From: Adiantum capillus-veneris
Lineage: Eukaryota > Streptophyta > Polypodiopsida > Polypodiales > Pteridaceae
Direction of reading: 5' to 3'
DNA: 62,000 bases
Assembly: GCA_014529385.2 (NCBI GenBank)
Contig: CM043959.1
Location: 56,338,753-56,400,752 of the forward strand
A program made the position numbers and the translations under genes. How positions within the stretch are numbered: the stretch's first letter is position 1; each line of letters opens with the position of its first letter. Under the pieces are notes generated by a model. That model worked only from the letters and a program-made list of their open reading frames with translations, was not told the origin of the DNA and made no database searches. This document shows, piece by piece, positions 31,550 to 40,251 of this stretch.

Positions 31550-31771
31550 CGATCGAGCATTGCGGCGGCACGACGGCGGTGAAGCGGTTGAGCGCGACGT
31601 AGCGGCGTCTCCTTCTTCTTCGCGGCGAGGAATCCTCCACGGCAGGAGCATAGAGCGGTGAGTGACACACCATTGCCCTCTTTTGAGCTTAATAGTTAAG
31701 CTAGTTGTGTGCTTGGAGCCGTCTGTGGCTCGCACACAATGTTAGGCAGTGCGGCAAGGAGCGCACATTTT

Positions 31772-31790
31772 TGGCACCGCTGTCGGGGAA
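31772..31790 (+). other. E1 primer-binding site
   Basis: TGGCACCGCTGTCGGGGAA, four bases after the LTR. It matches the complement of plant tRNA-Asp 3' end with about three mismatches in the first 17 bases. Confidence 0.75.
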
Positions 31791-32797
31791 TCGCCCTGCA
31801 CTAAGCCCAAGAGGCACTTTGTGCTTCTCCTATGAGTTGTTTGTAGTAGGAAAGAAGAGGAAGAGGAAGAGGAATGAGTTATTTTTCTGTAAGTTGTTAA
31901 TTTCTGTATTGTCTGCAAGTTCTGTGATTTCTGCATAATGTTGTGTTTTCTGTTTGCACACAGTCTTTGCACAATCAGTAGTCGTTAGCTTGTTCGCAGT
32001 GAATGAATAAGTAGGTAGACAGTTAGCAATTTCCGTTTGCACACAGTCTGTACACAGTTTTCTGTCAAGGTTTGCTTGCACACAGTCTGTACACAGTTTT
32101 CTGTCAAGGTTTGCCTGCACACAGTCTTTGCACAGTAAGGTAGTGAGAGAGGAAGTAGGTGGACAGTTAGCCCACTGTCAGTAAGCAGTTAGCAGAGTGG
32201 TTAACAGATTAGTTAGTAGTTAGCAGCACTATTAGTAAGTAGATAAGGTAGTGAGCTGTCTGTGAGCTGTTGACAGAGAGGTTAGGTAGGTGTTGACAGT
32301 GTGTGTGGCCAAGAAAGGGTCACCTAAACCGCGCGCGATCGTCGCCTTATAAAAAAAAACCGAAAATATTTAAGCGTGAGTGACTGGGGGGCTGCACTAA
32401 AATTTTGATCGGGCCCAAGCCCAAGCCTAGGCCCAGGCCTCAGTCCTCAGTCTTATGATATATACTAGACTCACTCTTATATATATACCCTACCCCCTCA
32501 AGAGGGAATGAGAGCATGTGGGGCAAGTCCTCCACTCTCCTCCCTTCTCTTCCCACTTGCACCCTTAGACTTTCTAATTTGGGCCTAGTTCCCTACTAGA
32601 AATTGACGGTTTTAGGGATTCCGAGGGCATAAAGTGACCAAACGGAGGGCTGTAAAGCACGGCACGTCCCTCTAACCGAGACGCTCGTTTTGAGCTATCA
32701 TACGTTCTATTCTATAGCTGGGTCAGAAAAAAAGGACCAAAAAATCACAAAATAAATAAATAAGAAAAGACTTGGGTTGCAAAACACCCATTACTAA
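31791..32797 (+). other. E1 untranslated leader
   Basis: About 1 kb without a coding frame. At 32035-32140 are three copies of a 39-bp unit built on GCACACAGTCTGTACACAGT and TTTTCTGTCAAGG. A packaging or dimerisation role is possible for such leader repeats but is only a guess. Confidence 0.6.
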
Positions 32798-33828
32798 GTG
32801 AGCAGCCTTCACGGGCACTCACTGACACTTCTAGGGGATCCAAGTCATATGAACCTACGCTCTGGACGAGTGTTAGAGCAAGAGCATATTGGTAGTGCCT
32901 CCATTTACGTGGGCACCCATTATTCCTCCACCCTAGGTTCTGGACCTTCAGCCGGGACTCAAGGTAGCGCGACCCAAGATCCTCATATCGCGTCTAGTGA
33001 TTCTTCCTCTGACTACGAAGTCATGGAGGGGTATCCTACACCAAACCCTGATAGTTCAAGTCAAGACATGCATGCCATGGGCTCATGGCCCGGGTCCAAC
33101 GTGTTTAGCTACTTAAAAGAGACCCTTAGTAGAGCTACTCGCTCCGAACATGTGGTTAATGAAATAAATGAAGGGAGTGGGGAAGTAAATTCGTCATTCG
33201 TGCCTAAAATAGACCCTATGCTTCTTGAGAGTGTGCATGTGAATGTTCCATCCACTGCACCTCCTGATCGTTTAGGACTATCTCCCTCTGAGGTTTTACT
33301 ACCCGATGGTAGGAGTCTTGCCGAAGTACAAGAGATCGAACGCTATATGCAAGCAACAAGGGAGAGGGAAATTGAGAACCTACGAAGGCAAGAAAAAAGT
33401 TGAGCCCTGAAAGCAAAGGCTCCTATGACAACAATCATGCCAGCCGAGCAACCGAGTGCTCCCAAGGTAGCAGTCACGGAGGAGCAATAATGCTTCCACT
33501 TCGAGGGAAACCTCCAGCACGCCAGGCCTAGATGGGATATTCCTAAACAAAAATTGGGAGTATGACCTACAAGCAGAAGCTTTAACTGATCGGTTCACAG
33601 GACACACCTATCATGTGGGTTGGTTAGATGTTCTACAATCCACATCGGGTGCTACTAGCATAGATGAGCAACAACAGAAAGTCTGTGATGTCCTCCATAG
33701 GATTTTCGAGTTAGAAAGATAGAACACAGGGATCAACATGCCTTCAACACGCCTAATGAGATTCTTGGATACGGGAAAGGCCAACCAACCAACCCTATCA
33801 CAAATGGAGACTCCCTCAGTGAGCCCCA
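32798..33828 (+). pseudogene. E1 gag N-terminal region
   Basis: The open frame 32798-33403 includes MNLRSGRVL, a start-type motif common in plant Ty3 gag, then a Ser/Thr/Pro-rich part and a charged coiled-coil-like end (AEVQEIERYMQATREREIEN). A TGA ends it at 33403. Protein-like sequence continues in a shifted frame (WEYDLQAEALTDRFTGHTYH and DEQQQKVCDVLHRIFELE) to about 33860, where another shift joins the main gag frame. Confidence 0.65.
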
Positions 33829-35613
33829 TTGATCCTCCATATGTTGTTTCGCCAGGAGCCTCAGTACAAATCTGAGCCCACAAGTGGCAGCTTTACCTTC
33901 CCAGATCTAGCTCATCTTTCTCTTAATGACACTACGGCTACCATGCATATCCCAGTGGTGAGCATGACAAGAATTACACCATGGAGTTCATTTGTTAATA
34001 CTGCGCCGATGCCTAGTAGCACAGTGCCCCCAACTATACCTACATGTATGTATCAATCATGTGCACCTGTCGTACCTCAGCCTCATGTAACTCCTACACC
34101 TCCGATTATTCCAAGAGCATACAATCCACAATGGCATTATCCAAGCTCTTATACAAGTGGGGCCATGCCATTTAATAATAACATGCCATATCAGGCAACC
34201 CCTATGCCTAGGGCCACGCCTGTAAACTTTGGACCACCGTCTGGTACACCACCATACGAAATATGGGACCCAAGCGCCGCGCGTATGCCAAGGCCAAGGC
34301 CAACTCCCATCTCACATGTGGTTCCAGGAGCACATACACCCATTATACCTGCTCAAATAGGAGATTTGGCAGCATTTGCTCAAACTATCGGTCGCTCTAT
34401 TGCAGAAAACATGTGTAGTGCACCTGATAGAGAGCCTAGGAGCAAGGCAGTTCAAGTAGCTAAGCTCACACAGAAATTCAGTGGAGACGGAGATGCTAGA
34501 AAGCATATGGAAGTCTTTGAACATGTGTGTGATTCCTTGGAAGAGCACAATGAGCTACATAAGTGTAAGGCTTTGAGTTTGACCCTAAGCGGAAAGGCTG
34601 GAGATTGGTATAGAACCTTAAGAGTAGAAGAGAAAACGATCTACTCTACTCTTAGGAGACTGTTCTTAAAAGAATACATACGAGAGGGAGTACTTTGGGG
34701 TGTAGCCTCTCAGCTCCAGAAAGCCCAACGAGAAGAAGGTGAATCCGTGAGAGACTTCATTAGTCGCCTAAAGAATTTGAATTCTCGATGCAATCCAAAC
34801 GAGCGATTCAACAAAAACCAATTGCTCGATAGATTCATTAGGGGACTACGACATGAAAGTATCTATAATGGCCTAGTCATTAGAGGTATCACTACTTGGG
34901 AAGCAGTCACCATGAATGCAATCCAATTGGAGGATAATTTAATGATTGCAGGAGAAAGAGTGTCTGCCGAGCCGAAGTCTAGTAGCTCGCAAGCGTCAGG
35001 GCATGAGCCAATGAAGATAAAGCCAATCGTGAAAGAGAAAACGATATTTGAGATGACTCTGGCAGATCTCACCAAGGCCATCCATGAAAGCCTTAGGGGT
35101 AATCGTGCTCCACAAAACACTCATATGTATCCAAGAAGGGAGCAACAATGGTGCTCAATTTGCTTGGGCCCACATACTACGAGTGAATGCCCTACTTTCA
35201 GAGTAAAGTTTAACGGGACTTGTAACGCGTGTGGTATGTATGGCCATCAAGCGAAGGATTGCCTAATGCTTAAACGCATCATGGAAAATAGACCGCCTAT
35301 AGCTTGGGCAGACTCACCTCGAGTTCCTGCATTGATGCCTACCCCACCCATGGAGCAACAGTTGCCATTACAGCACATGGTCCCTAGAACCCAAAATGTG
35401 GTCCAAACCACACCGTTGCCACCTTCAGTGCTAGGACCGCAACCCCCTCATCCAAGAGTTACACCTATGAACCAAATAGGTTGCGAGTCATCTAGTACTT
35501 ATGTAGATTGCGAAGAGGACATAGACTCTAGTATCACCTATGGAGTCGACATGCTTGAGGAGTGTCCCATGTACTATATGGAAGACCATTGGGGACAAAT
35601 AAAACCGGTATAA
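33829..35613 (+). CDS. E1 gag: capsid domain and zinc knuckles
   Basis: 594-residue frame. A Pro/Thr/Met-rich N-terminal half (to about residue 190) precedes a Retrotrans_gag domain (about 205-370): LTQKFSGDGDARKHMEVFEH, LSLTLSGKAGDWYRTL, ESVRDFISRLKNLNSRC and LLDRFIRGLRHESIY. Near residues 443-485 are two zinc knuckles: CSICLGPHTTSEC with the short C-x2-C-x3-H-x4-C spacing, and CNACGMYGHQAKDC with the standard spacing. Gag forms the virus-like particle and binds RNA. The first Met shown is arbitrary, because the true start lies upstream at about 32798 and frames are broken. A TAA ends it before the next knuckles. Confidence 0.85.
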   Translation: MILHMLFRQEPQYKSEPTSGSFTFPDLAHLSLNDTTATMHIPVVSMTRITPWSSFVNTAPMPSSTVPPTIPTCMYQSCAPVVPQPHVTPTPPIIPRAYNPQWHYPSSYTSGAMPFNNNMPYQATPMPRATPVNFGPPSGTPPYEIWDPSAARMPRPRPTPISHVVPGAHTPIIPAQIGDLAAFAQTIGRSIAENMCSAPDREPRSKAVQVAKLTQKFSGDGDARKHMEVFEHVCDSLEEHNELHKCKALSLTLSGKAGDWYRTLRVEEKTIYSTLRRLFLKEYIREGVLWGVASQLQKAQREEGESVRDFISRLKNLNSRCNPNERFNKNQLLDRFIRGLRHESIYNGLVIRGITTWEAVTMNAIQLEDNLMIAGERVSAEPKSSSSQASGHEPMKIKPIVKEKTIFEMTLADLTKAIHESLRGNRAPQNTHMYPRREQQWCSICLGPHTTSECPTFRVKFNGTCNACGMYGHQAKDCLMLKRIMENRPPIAWADSPRVPALMPTPPMEQQLPLQHMVPRTQNVVQTTPLPPSVLGPQPPHPRVTPMNQIGCESSSTYVDCEEDIDSSITYGVDMLEECPMYYMEDHWGQIKPV

Positions 35614-35654
35614 CAAGCTACTGCGCTAGTAGCAAGAGGCCAAAACATTAATAG

Positions 35655-36600
35655 TTTTGCAGGAGACCACCTCTTCAGTGCTACGAATGTGGTGGACCAC
35701 ATCGAGTAGCTGAGTGCCCCATTAGAATGCAAAAGAATGCTGCACTAATGCAAACAAGTCAAGGGAGTGCATTGGCAATGCCAATACTCACTTGTAATCA
35801 TTGTGGCATAGATCATTTGATCGCACAGTGTCCTAACAATCCAAACGCGCCGAAAATCACACCATTGAACTTAATAGAGATTGTTGATGGGACACCACCA
35901 ACTATAAACATAGCACCAGTGAATGCACTCACACGGTCGATGCTCCAAAAGCAAAATTACATCCTCGAAGAGAGAGATGCTGCATCCATTGGCCGAGCGA
36001 GAAAGAAGAAAACACGAAGAAAGAAATCCCTTAATGCTTCTAGCTCAAAACCTAGTTCAAAGACTAACATAGGGACATGAGAGGATCCCGTGTATATGAA
36101 TGACCCTGAGGATGACTCAGATTCGATAGAGACCACGGAGACCAAAACTGTTACTACAAAGGAAAAAGCCAGTGAGGAGGATCACGAGAGGGAATTACGA
36201 CGAACACCAAAAGAGTATTCAAAGTTAAACCACCCAGTTGCGAACCCCCAAGATAAGCCACGAGATACAAAAAATGAGGATTGCAAGAGAAAGATTGGAA
36301 CCTATCCAAACCCAACAGTGGAAATTGAACGAGTCCAACAACTGACGGGTTTGGTGGAAGAAACTCAACGAACATTAGAACCTGAACCCAAACATATCCA
36401 GATGTCGGACACAGTGTTTCCCACACAAGTTCAACCTAACAAAAACTACAGGCCGTTAGCTATACCCAGTATCATTCGGGAAGAGAGTGAGGGTAGGACA
36501 TCTGAAAGTGGACACACACCTTTCCTACTAGAGAGAATGTTTGGTGAGGGAAGCCTGACCCCCTTGAGGAAGTGGAGATTCCATCTTCACCATTCTCTTG
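35655..36600 (+). pseudogene. E1 additional zinc knuckles and acidic linker
   Basis: In the +1 frame after gag: CYECGGPHRVAEC (about 35680-35718) and CNHCGIDHLIAQC (about 35799-35837), both C-x2-C-x3-H-x4-C. A basic stretch (RARKKKTRRKKS) follows, a TGA at 36078, and a Glu/Lys-rich linker open to 36632. It joins the protease frame by another shift at about 36555. This is the nucleocapsid-to-protease linker of the polyprotein. Confidence 0.75.
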
Positions 36601-37990
36601 TCAGGGTCCTACGTCCCACAAGATGCCATTAAATGTTGCCAAATTGATGGATTTCATGTCTTCAGAAGTTAGAACCACCATCATGTCCAAACTATATAAA
36701 GACCCTGAGCTAGTCTCAGCTCTTCGAGCCTTCCTCAATGGAGAATTACATGCCGGATTACCACAGTTTGCACATATGAACAAACCTGACTCGGTAATGA
36801 ATGATGAGGAACATTTAGCACCACCATCTGACCTAGCGGGACATGAATCTGTAATTGAAATACCCGTTAACAAGTTGGGGCAATACTTTGAAGGTGATGA
36901 ATCTAATGCTACTCTACCAATCACTACTAAAGGATTAACTGTAAAGGGGGTCCTCGACGGTGGTGCAGGAGTCAGCATGGTGACAAAGAGTTGTTGGGAG
37001 TCTATGGGGAGACCTCACCTTGAAGCCACAAGCGTAGTGGTAAAAATGGCTAATGGATCTATTGTTACGCCTATTGGAATGCTAAAGGATCTTAGGATCA
37101 AGGTCTTGGGACACAAGGTAAGGAAGACTTTCATTGTTATGGATTTTTCCAAGCATCCTATGTCATTTGAGATGATCTTAGGGTGTCCATTCATGAGGGA
37201 AGCAAAAATGGTGCATGACTGGTCCAAAAACCATGTCTACTTACAGTTCCAAGACTCTGTCATTCGAGTTGATCTTTTAAGTGGTCGAACGCATCCTCTA
37301 GGAAATAAATTCATCATTGATAATCGATCAGACACAACAATTCACTCAGCTCCATTACAGTATTGTTACACGTGTAACAAAGACACGGATATTGGGGAGA
37401 ACTCTCCTTATATGGATATCCTACCCGGAATGGCTGAGTCAGACAATGTCGATTGGGTACACCTAGCGGCACCTATAGATACATGGGGAGCTAGAGGAAC
37501 AACCTGGGTAACACCGGATGGGGAAGAGATACCACACATTGCACCAGTAAACATGTTAGGTGTATCGCATGTAACATCCGATGATAAGAAAGAGGCACAC
37601 CTACCTGAGAGTGAAACCGATGATTCCTCAAAGGCTTCAGGCCAATACACATCAGAAACGGAATCTCAGGGAGAAATGGATTCAGAACCTGAGGAAACAT
37701 CGAGTGAACCAAGTATAGAAACTGAACACTCAAGGCCTAGTACGACCATCTATGGTAATTTATATGAGAGTGAAGAAGATACGAGCGAAGACCTATTAGG
37801 CGAGTCGAGTTTAAACATTTACCAAAATCAAAACCTTAACAAGAAACAAAGGTCATATAAGAGACGACGATATCGAGCAAATGTGAGAGCTAGGATAAAC
37901 AAGGAAAGATCTACTGTAGAATGGCTTAGCTATTTAGGGGCATGTGTTGCTCATCGAAAGCTAGTAGACAATTGGGGTGAACATCTCTAG
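36572..37990 (+). CDS. E1 first protease (retropepsin-like) region
   Basis: 472-residue frame. Retropepsin landmarks: NATLPITTKGLTVKGVLDGG with the catalytic position D129, AGVSMVTKSCWESMGRP, then a flap-like part and MILGCPFMREAKMVHDWSKN. The usual D-S/T-G is D-G-G here, which may weaken activity. A long acidic tail (about residues 330-420, ESEEDTSEDLLGES) and a basic end (KKQRSYKRRRYRANVRAR) follow. A TAG ends it; the same frame stays open from 37997 to 38308 and leads to RT after a shift. Retropepsin releases the mature enzymes from the polyprotein. Confidence 0.8.
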   Translation: MEIPSSPFSCQGPTSHKMPLNVAKLMDFMSSEVRTTIMSKLYKDPELVSALRAFLNGELHAGLPQFAHMNKPDSVMNDEEHLAPPSDLAGHESVIEIPVNKLGQYFEGDESNATLPITTKGLTVKGVLDGGAGVSMVTKSCWESMGRPHLEATSVVVKMANGSIVTPIGMLKDLRIKVLGHKVRKTFIVMDFSKHPMSFEMILGCPFMREAKMVHDWSKNHVYLQFQDSVIRVDLLSGRTHPLGNKFIIDNRSDTTIHSAPLQYCYTCNKDTDIGENSPYMDILPGMAESDNVDWVHLAAPIDTWGARGTTWVTPDGEEIPHIAPVNMLGVSHVTSDDKKEAHLPESETDDSSKASGQYTSETESQGEMDSEPEETSSEPSIETEHSRPSTTIYGNLYESEEDTSEDLLGESSLNIYQNQNLNKKQRSYKRRRYRANVRARINKERSTVEWLSYLGACVAHRKLVDNWGEHL

Positions 37991-38282
37991 AGTGTCATGT
38001 GGTGCAGCCCGCGACCCATTGACCTCGCTCAATTGAAGGTTACAGAGCCAAAATTGAGTCGAACTATAAGAAGACGTCAAAACCGAGAGTTAGCACGACA
38101 ACAAAAGGAGGCAGAACTAAAAGAAAGGTCTCCATCAGGACAAGAGCCTGCTAACTTACATACGGCTCCTGAACATTTTAAATCTTATACCACGGGGGAG
38201 CGAAAGGTTGTGTATGCCAAAGCCCAACGAATACCTACCAATGGAAGCAGTGGAGTCTATGATGGTCCAGCGGTAGTTAAGA

Positions 38283-39078
38283 GAGATAGAATTAGCAGAA
38301 CCAGGTGAGGAGTCTAAACCAGTCTTTATTGCTCAAGACCTTACCGAAACTGAAGAGGCTGTACTTAAGGAGCTCCTCAAGGAATACAAGGATATCTTTG
38401 CTTGGACATATCATGACATGAAGGGCGTTCCACCTTCTGTGGTGCAACATACAATTCCCATGATCAACATTGCTAAACCCGTCCAGCAATGACCCTATCC
38501 AATGAATCCTAAGTACGCCAAAATTGTACAAGAGGAGATTGAAAAACTTATCCAATGTGGATTCATATACCCTATTGAGCACTCAGAATGGGTTTCTCCA
38601 ATAGTCATTGTGCCAAAAAAGAATGGGAAACTAAGAGTGTGCGTGGACCTCAAGAAAGCTAATGCAGCTACTAGGAGAGATCATTATCCCTTGCCATATT
38701 CAGAACATGTGCTTGAAAGAGTTGCGGGCAAGGAAGCTTATAGCTTTTTAGATGGGTACTCTGGTTACAATCAAATCACAATTGCATTAGAGGACCAAGC
38801 TAAAACTACTTTTATCATAGAGTTTGGAGTGTTTGCATTTCGTGTTATGGCTTTTGGCTTAACAAATGCCCCTGCTACATTCCAACGATTAATAAACACT
38901 ACGTTTAAAGAATTTCTAAGGGAGTTTTGTGAAGCTTTCCTAGATGACCTTTGTGTTTATTCTTCTTGGGAGAAGCATTTGTTATATCTACGAAAAATAT
39001 TGAAAGGTGCAGATTTTATCGCATCTCATTGAACCCTTTCAAATGCCAATTTTGGGTTAAGCATGGAGTCATTCTAGG
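38283..39078 (+). pseudogene. E1 reverse transcriptase
   Basis: Begins with ELAEPGEESKPVFIAQDL and LLKEYKDIFAWTYHDMKGVP. A TGA at 38490-38492 follows. From 38502 the RT fingers and palm are open: EKLIQCGFIYPIEHSEWVSP, VVPKKN-type IVPKKNGKLRVCVDLKKAN, FLDGYSGYNQI (first Asp), VMAFGLTNAPATFQRL and AFLDDLCVYS with D148-D149 of that frame as the catalytic pair. After 39005 two frameshifts (LNPFKCQFWVKHGVILG lies in another frame) break the thumb before RNase H. All catalytic motifs are kept, so decay is recent. Confidence 0.85.
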
Positions 39079-40206
39079 GTGTCCAAGAACGGGATATCCA
39101 CAGATGAGAGTAAGATTAAAGCCATTGCCGATTTGCCACCATCTACTAACTATAAAGGAGTTCAAAGATTTATGGGCCATGTTGGTTATTATCGAAGGTT
39201 TATTTTAAACTTTGCCGAAATAGCGCGTCTATTGTACAAGCTTCTTATCGAGTTTCACTGGACGGAAGAATGTCATCAATCTTATGAGTTATTAAAGAAG
39301 GCCCTAACAAGTGCTCCAATCCTGCGAACACCTGATTGGAATGTACATTTTCATGTGCACATTGATGCATCAAATTTTGCTATTGGGTGTGTTCTAACTC
39401 AACCAGGAGAACATAAATTGGACTACCCTATTAGCTTTGCAAGTCGCCAACTAAATGATGCCGAGATGAACTACACTACTACAGAGCGTGAAGGTCTAGC
39501 TATGATTTACGCAGTAAAGAAATTTTGCTATTACCTTCTTGCTACCAAGTTTGTGTTTTATGTTGATCATCAAGCATTGCTATATTTGGTAAACAAGCCG
39601 TGTTCCACAGGTCGAATTACACGATGGTTGTTAATTCTTCTTGAGTTTGACTTCACCGTTGTTGTGAGGCCTGGGAGGAAACATGTCATGGCGGATCATT
39701 TATCTCGTATCCCTAATGGCGAAGCTCCTACGAGGGTTGATGATGAATTGCCTGATACTCCTTTGTTCATTGTTGAGACAATGCCTGAATGGAGTGAAAA
39801 GATTGTTAACTTCTTAGTTAATGGTTTTCCACCCAAAGAGCTGCGAAAAGATATAGCTCGAAAATTAATCAAGGAATGTGAACCCTATTGCTTACTGGCT
39901 GGAACTCTCTATAAGAGAGGAAAAGATGATGTTCTTAGACGCTGTGCCCGCGAGGATGAGTATTTATATATTCTACAAGAGGCACACATGGGCGTAGCTG
40001 GTGGTCACTTTTCAGGAAAGTTGACTGCCCGAAAGATCTTACAGTCAGGCTATTGGTGGCCCACTCTGTTTAAGGATGCATCACTTTTTGCAAAGGGATG
40101 TGATGAATGCCAACGCTTCAAGAAGCCACAAAGAGGGGATAGGATACCTCTACATCCCATCAAGGTAACCCAACCATTTGAAAAGTGGGGCTTAGACTTC
40201 GTATGA
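39079..40206 (+). CDS. E1 RNase H and integrase zinc-binding domain
   Basis: 375-residue frame. Residues 1-60: end of RT connection (GVQRFMGHVGYYRRFI). RNase H: HIDASNFAIGCVL with D96, ISFASRQLNDAEMNYTTTER with its Glu, YVDHQALLYL, and GRKHVMADHLSR at the end. Integrase N-terminal zinc site: H303, H310, C341 and C344 (EAHMGVAGGHFSGK, CDECQRF). RNase H removes template RNA; the HHCC domain helps integrase multimerise. A TGA at 40204-40206 interrupts the step into the catalytic core, which continues in the same frame. No second RNase H is present. Confidence 0.85.
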   Translation: MSKNGISTDESKIKAIADLPPSTNYKGVQRFMGHVGYYRRFILNFAEIARLLYKLLIEFHWTEECHQSYELLKKALTSAPILRTPDWNVHFHVHIDASNFAIGCVLTQPGEHKLDYPISFASRQLNDAEMNYTTTEREGLAMIYAVKKFCYYLLATKFVFYVDHQALLYLVNKPCSTGRITRWLLILLEFDFTVVVRPGRKHVMADHLSRIPNGEAPTRVDDELPDTPLFIVETMPEWSEKIVNFLVNGFPPKELRKDIARKLIKECEPYCLLAGTLYKRGKDDVLRRCAREDEYLYILQEAHMGVAGGHFSGKLTARKILQSGYWWPTLFKDASLFAKGCDECQRFKKPQRGDRIPLHPIKVTQPFEKWGLDFV

Positions 40207-40251
40207 CCGATTAGTTCGGCTGCAAGTAACACGCAATCACGATATATTATT

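Larger units (their letters stand above)
31130..31767 (+). repeat. E1 5' LTR
   Basis: 638 bp. TATAAAAG at 31351-31358. About 100 nt downstream begins (GT)n (31453-31500) followed by (GA)n (31501-31547), then GCGATCGAGCATTGCGG. Compared with the 3' LTR it lacks 17 bp near its end (AGTCCCTTGCTTCGACA is present only in the 3' LTR). Confidence 0.95.
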
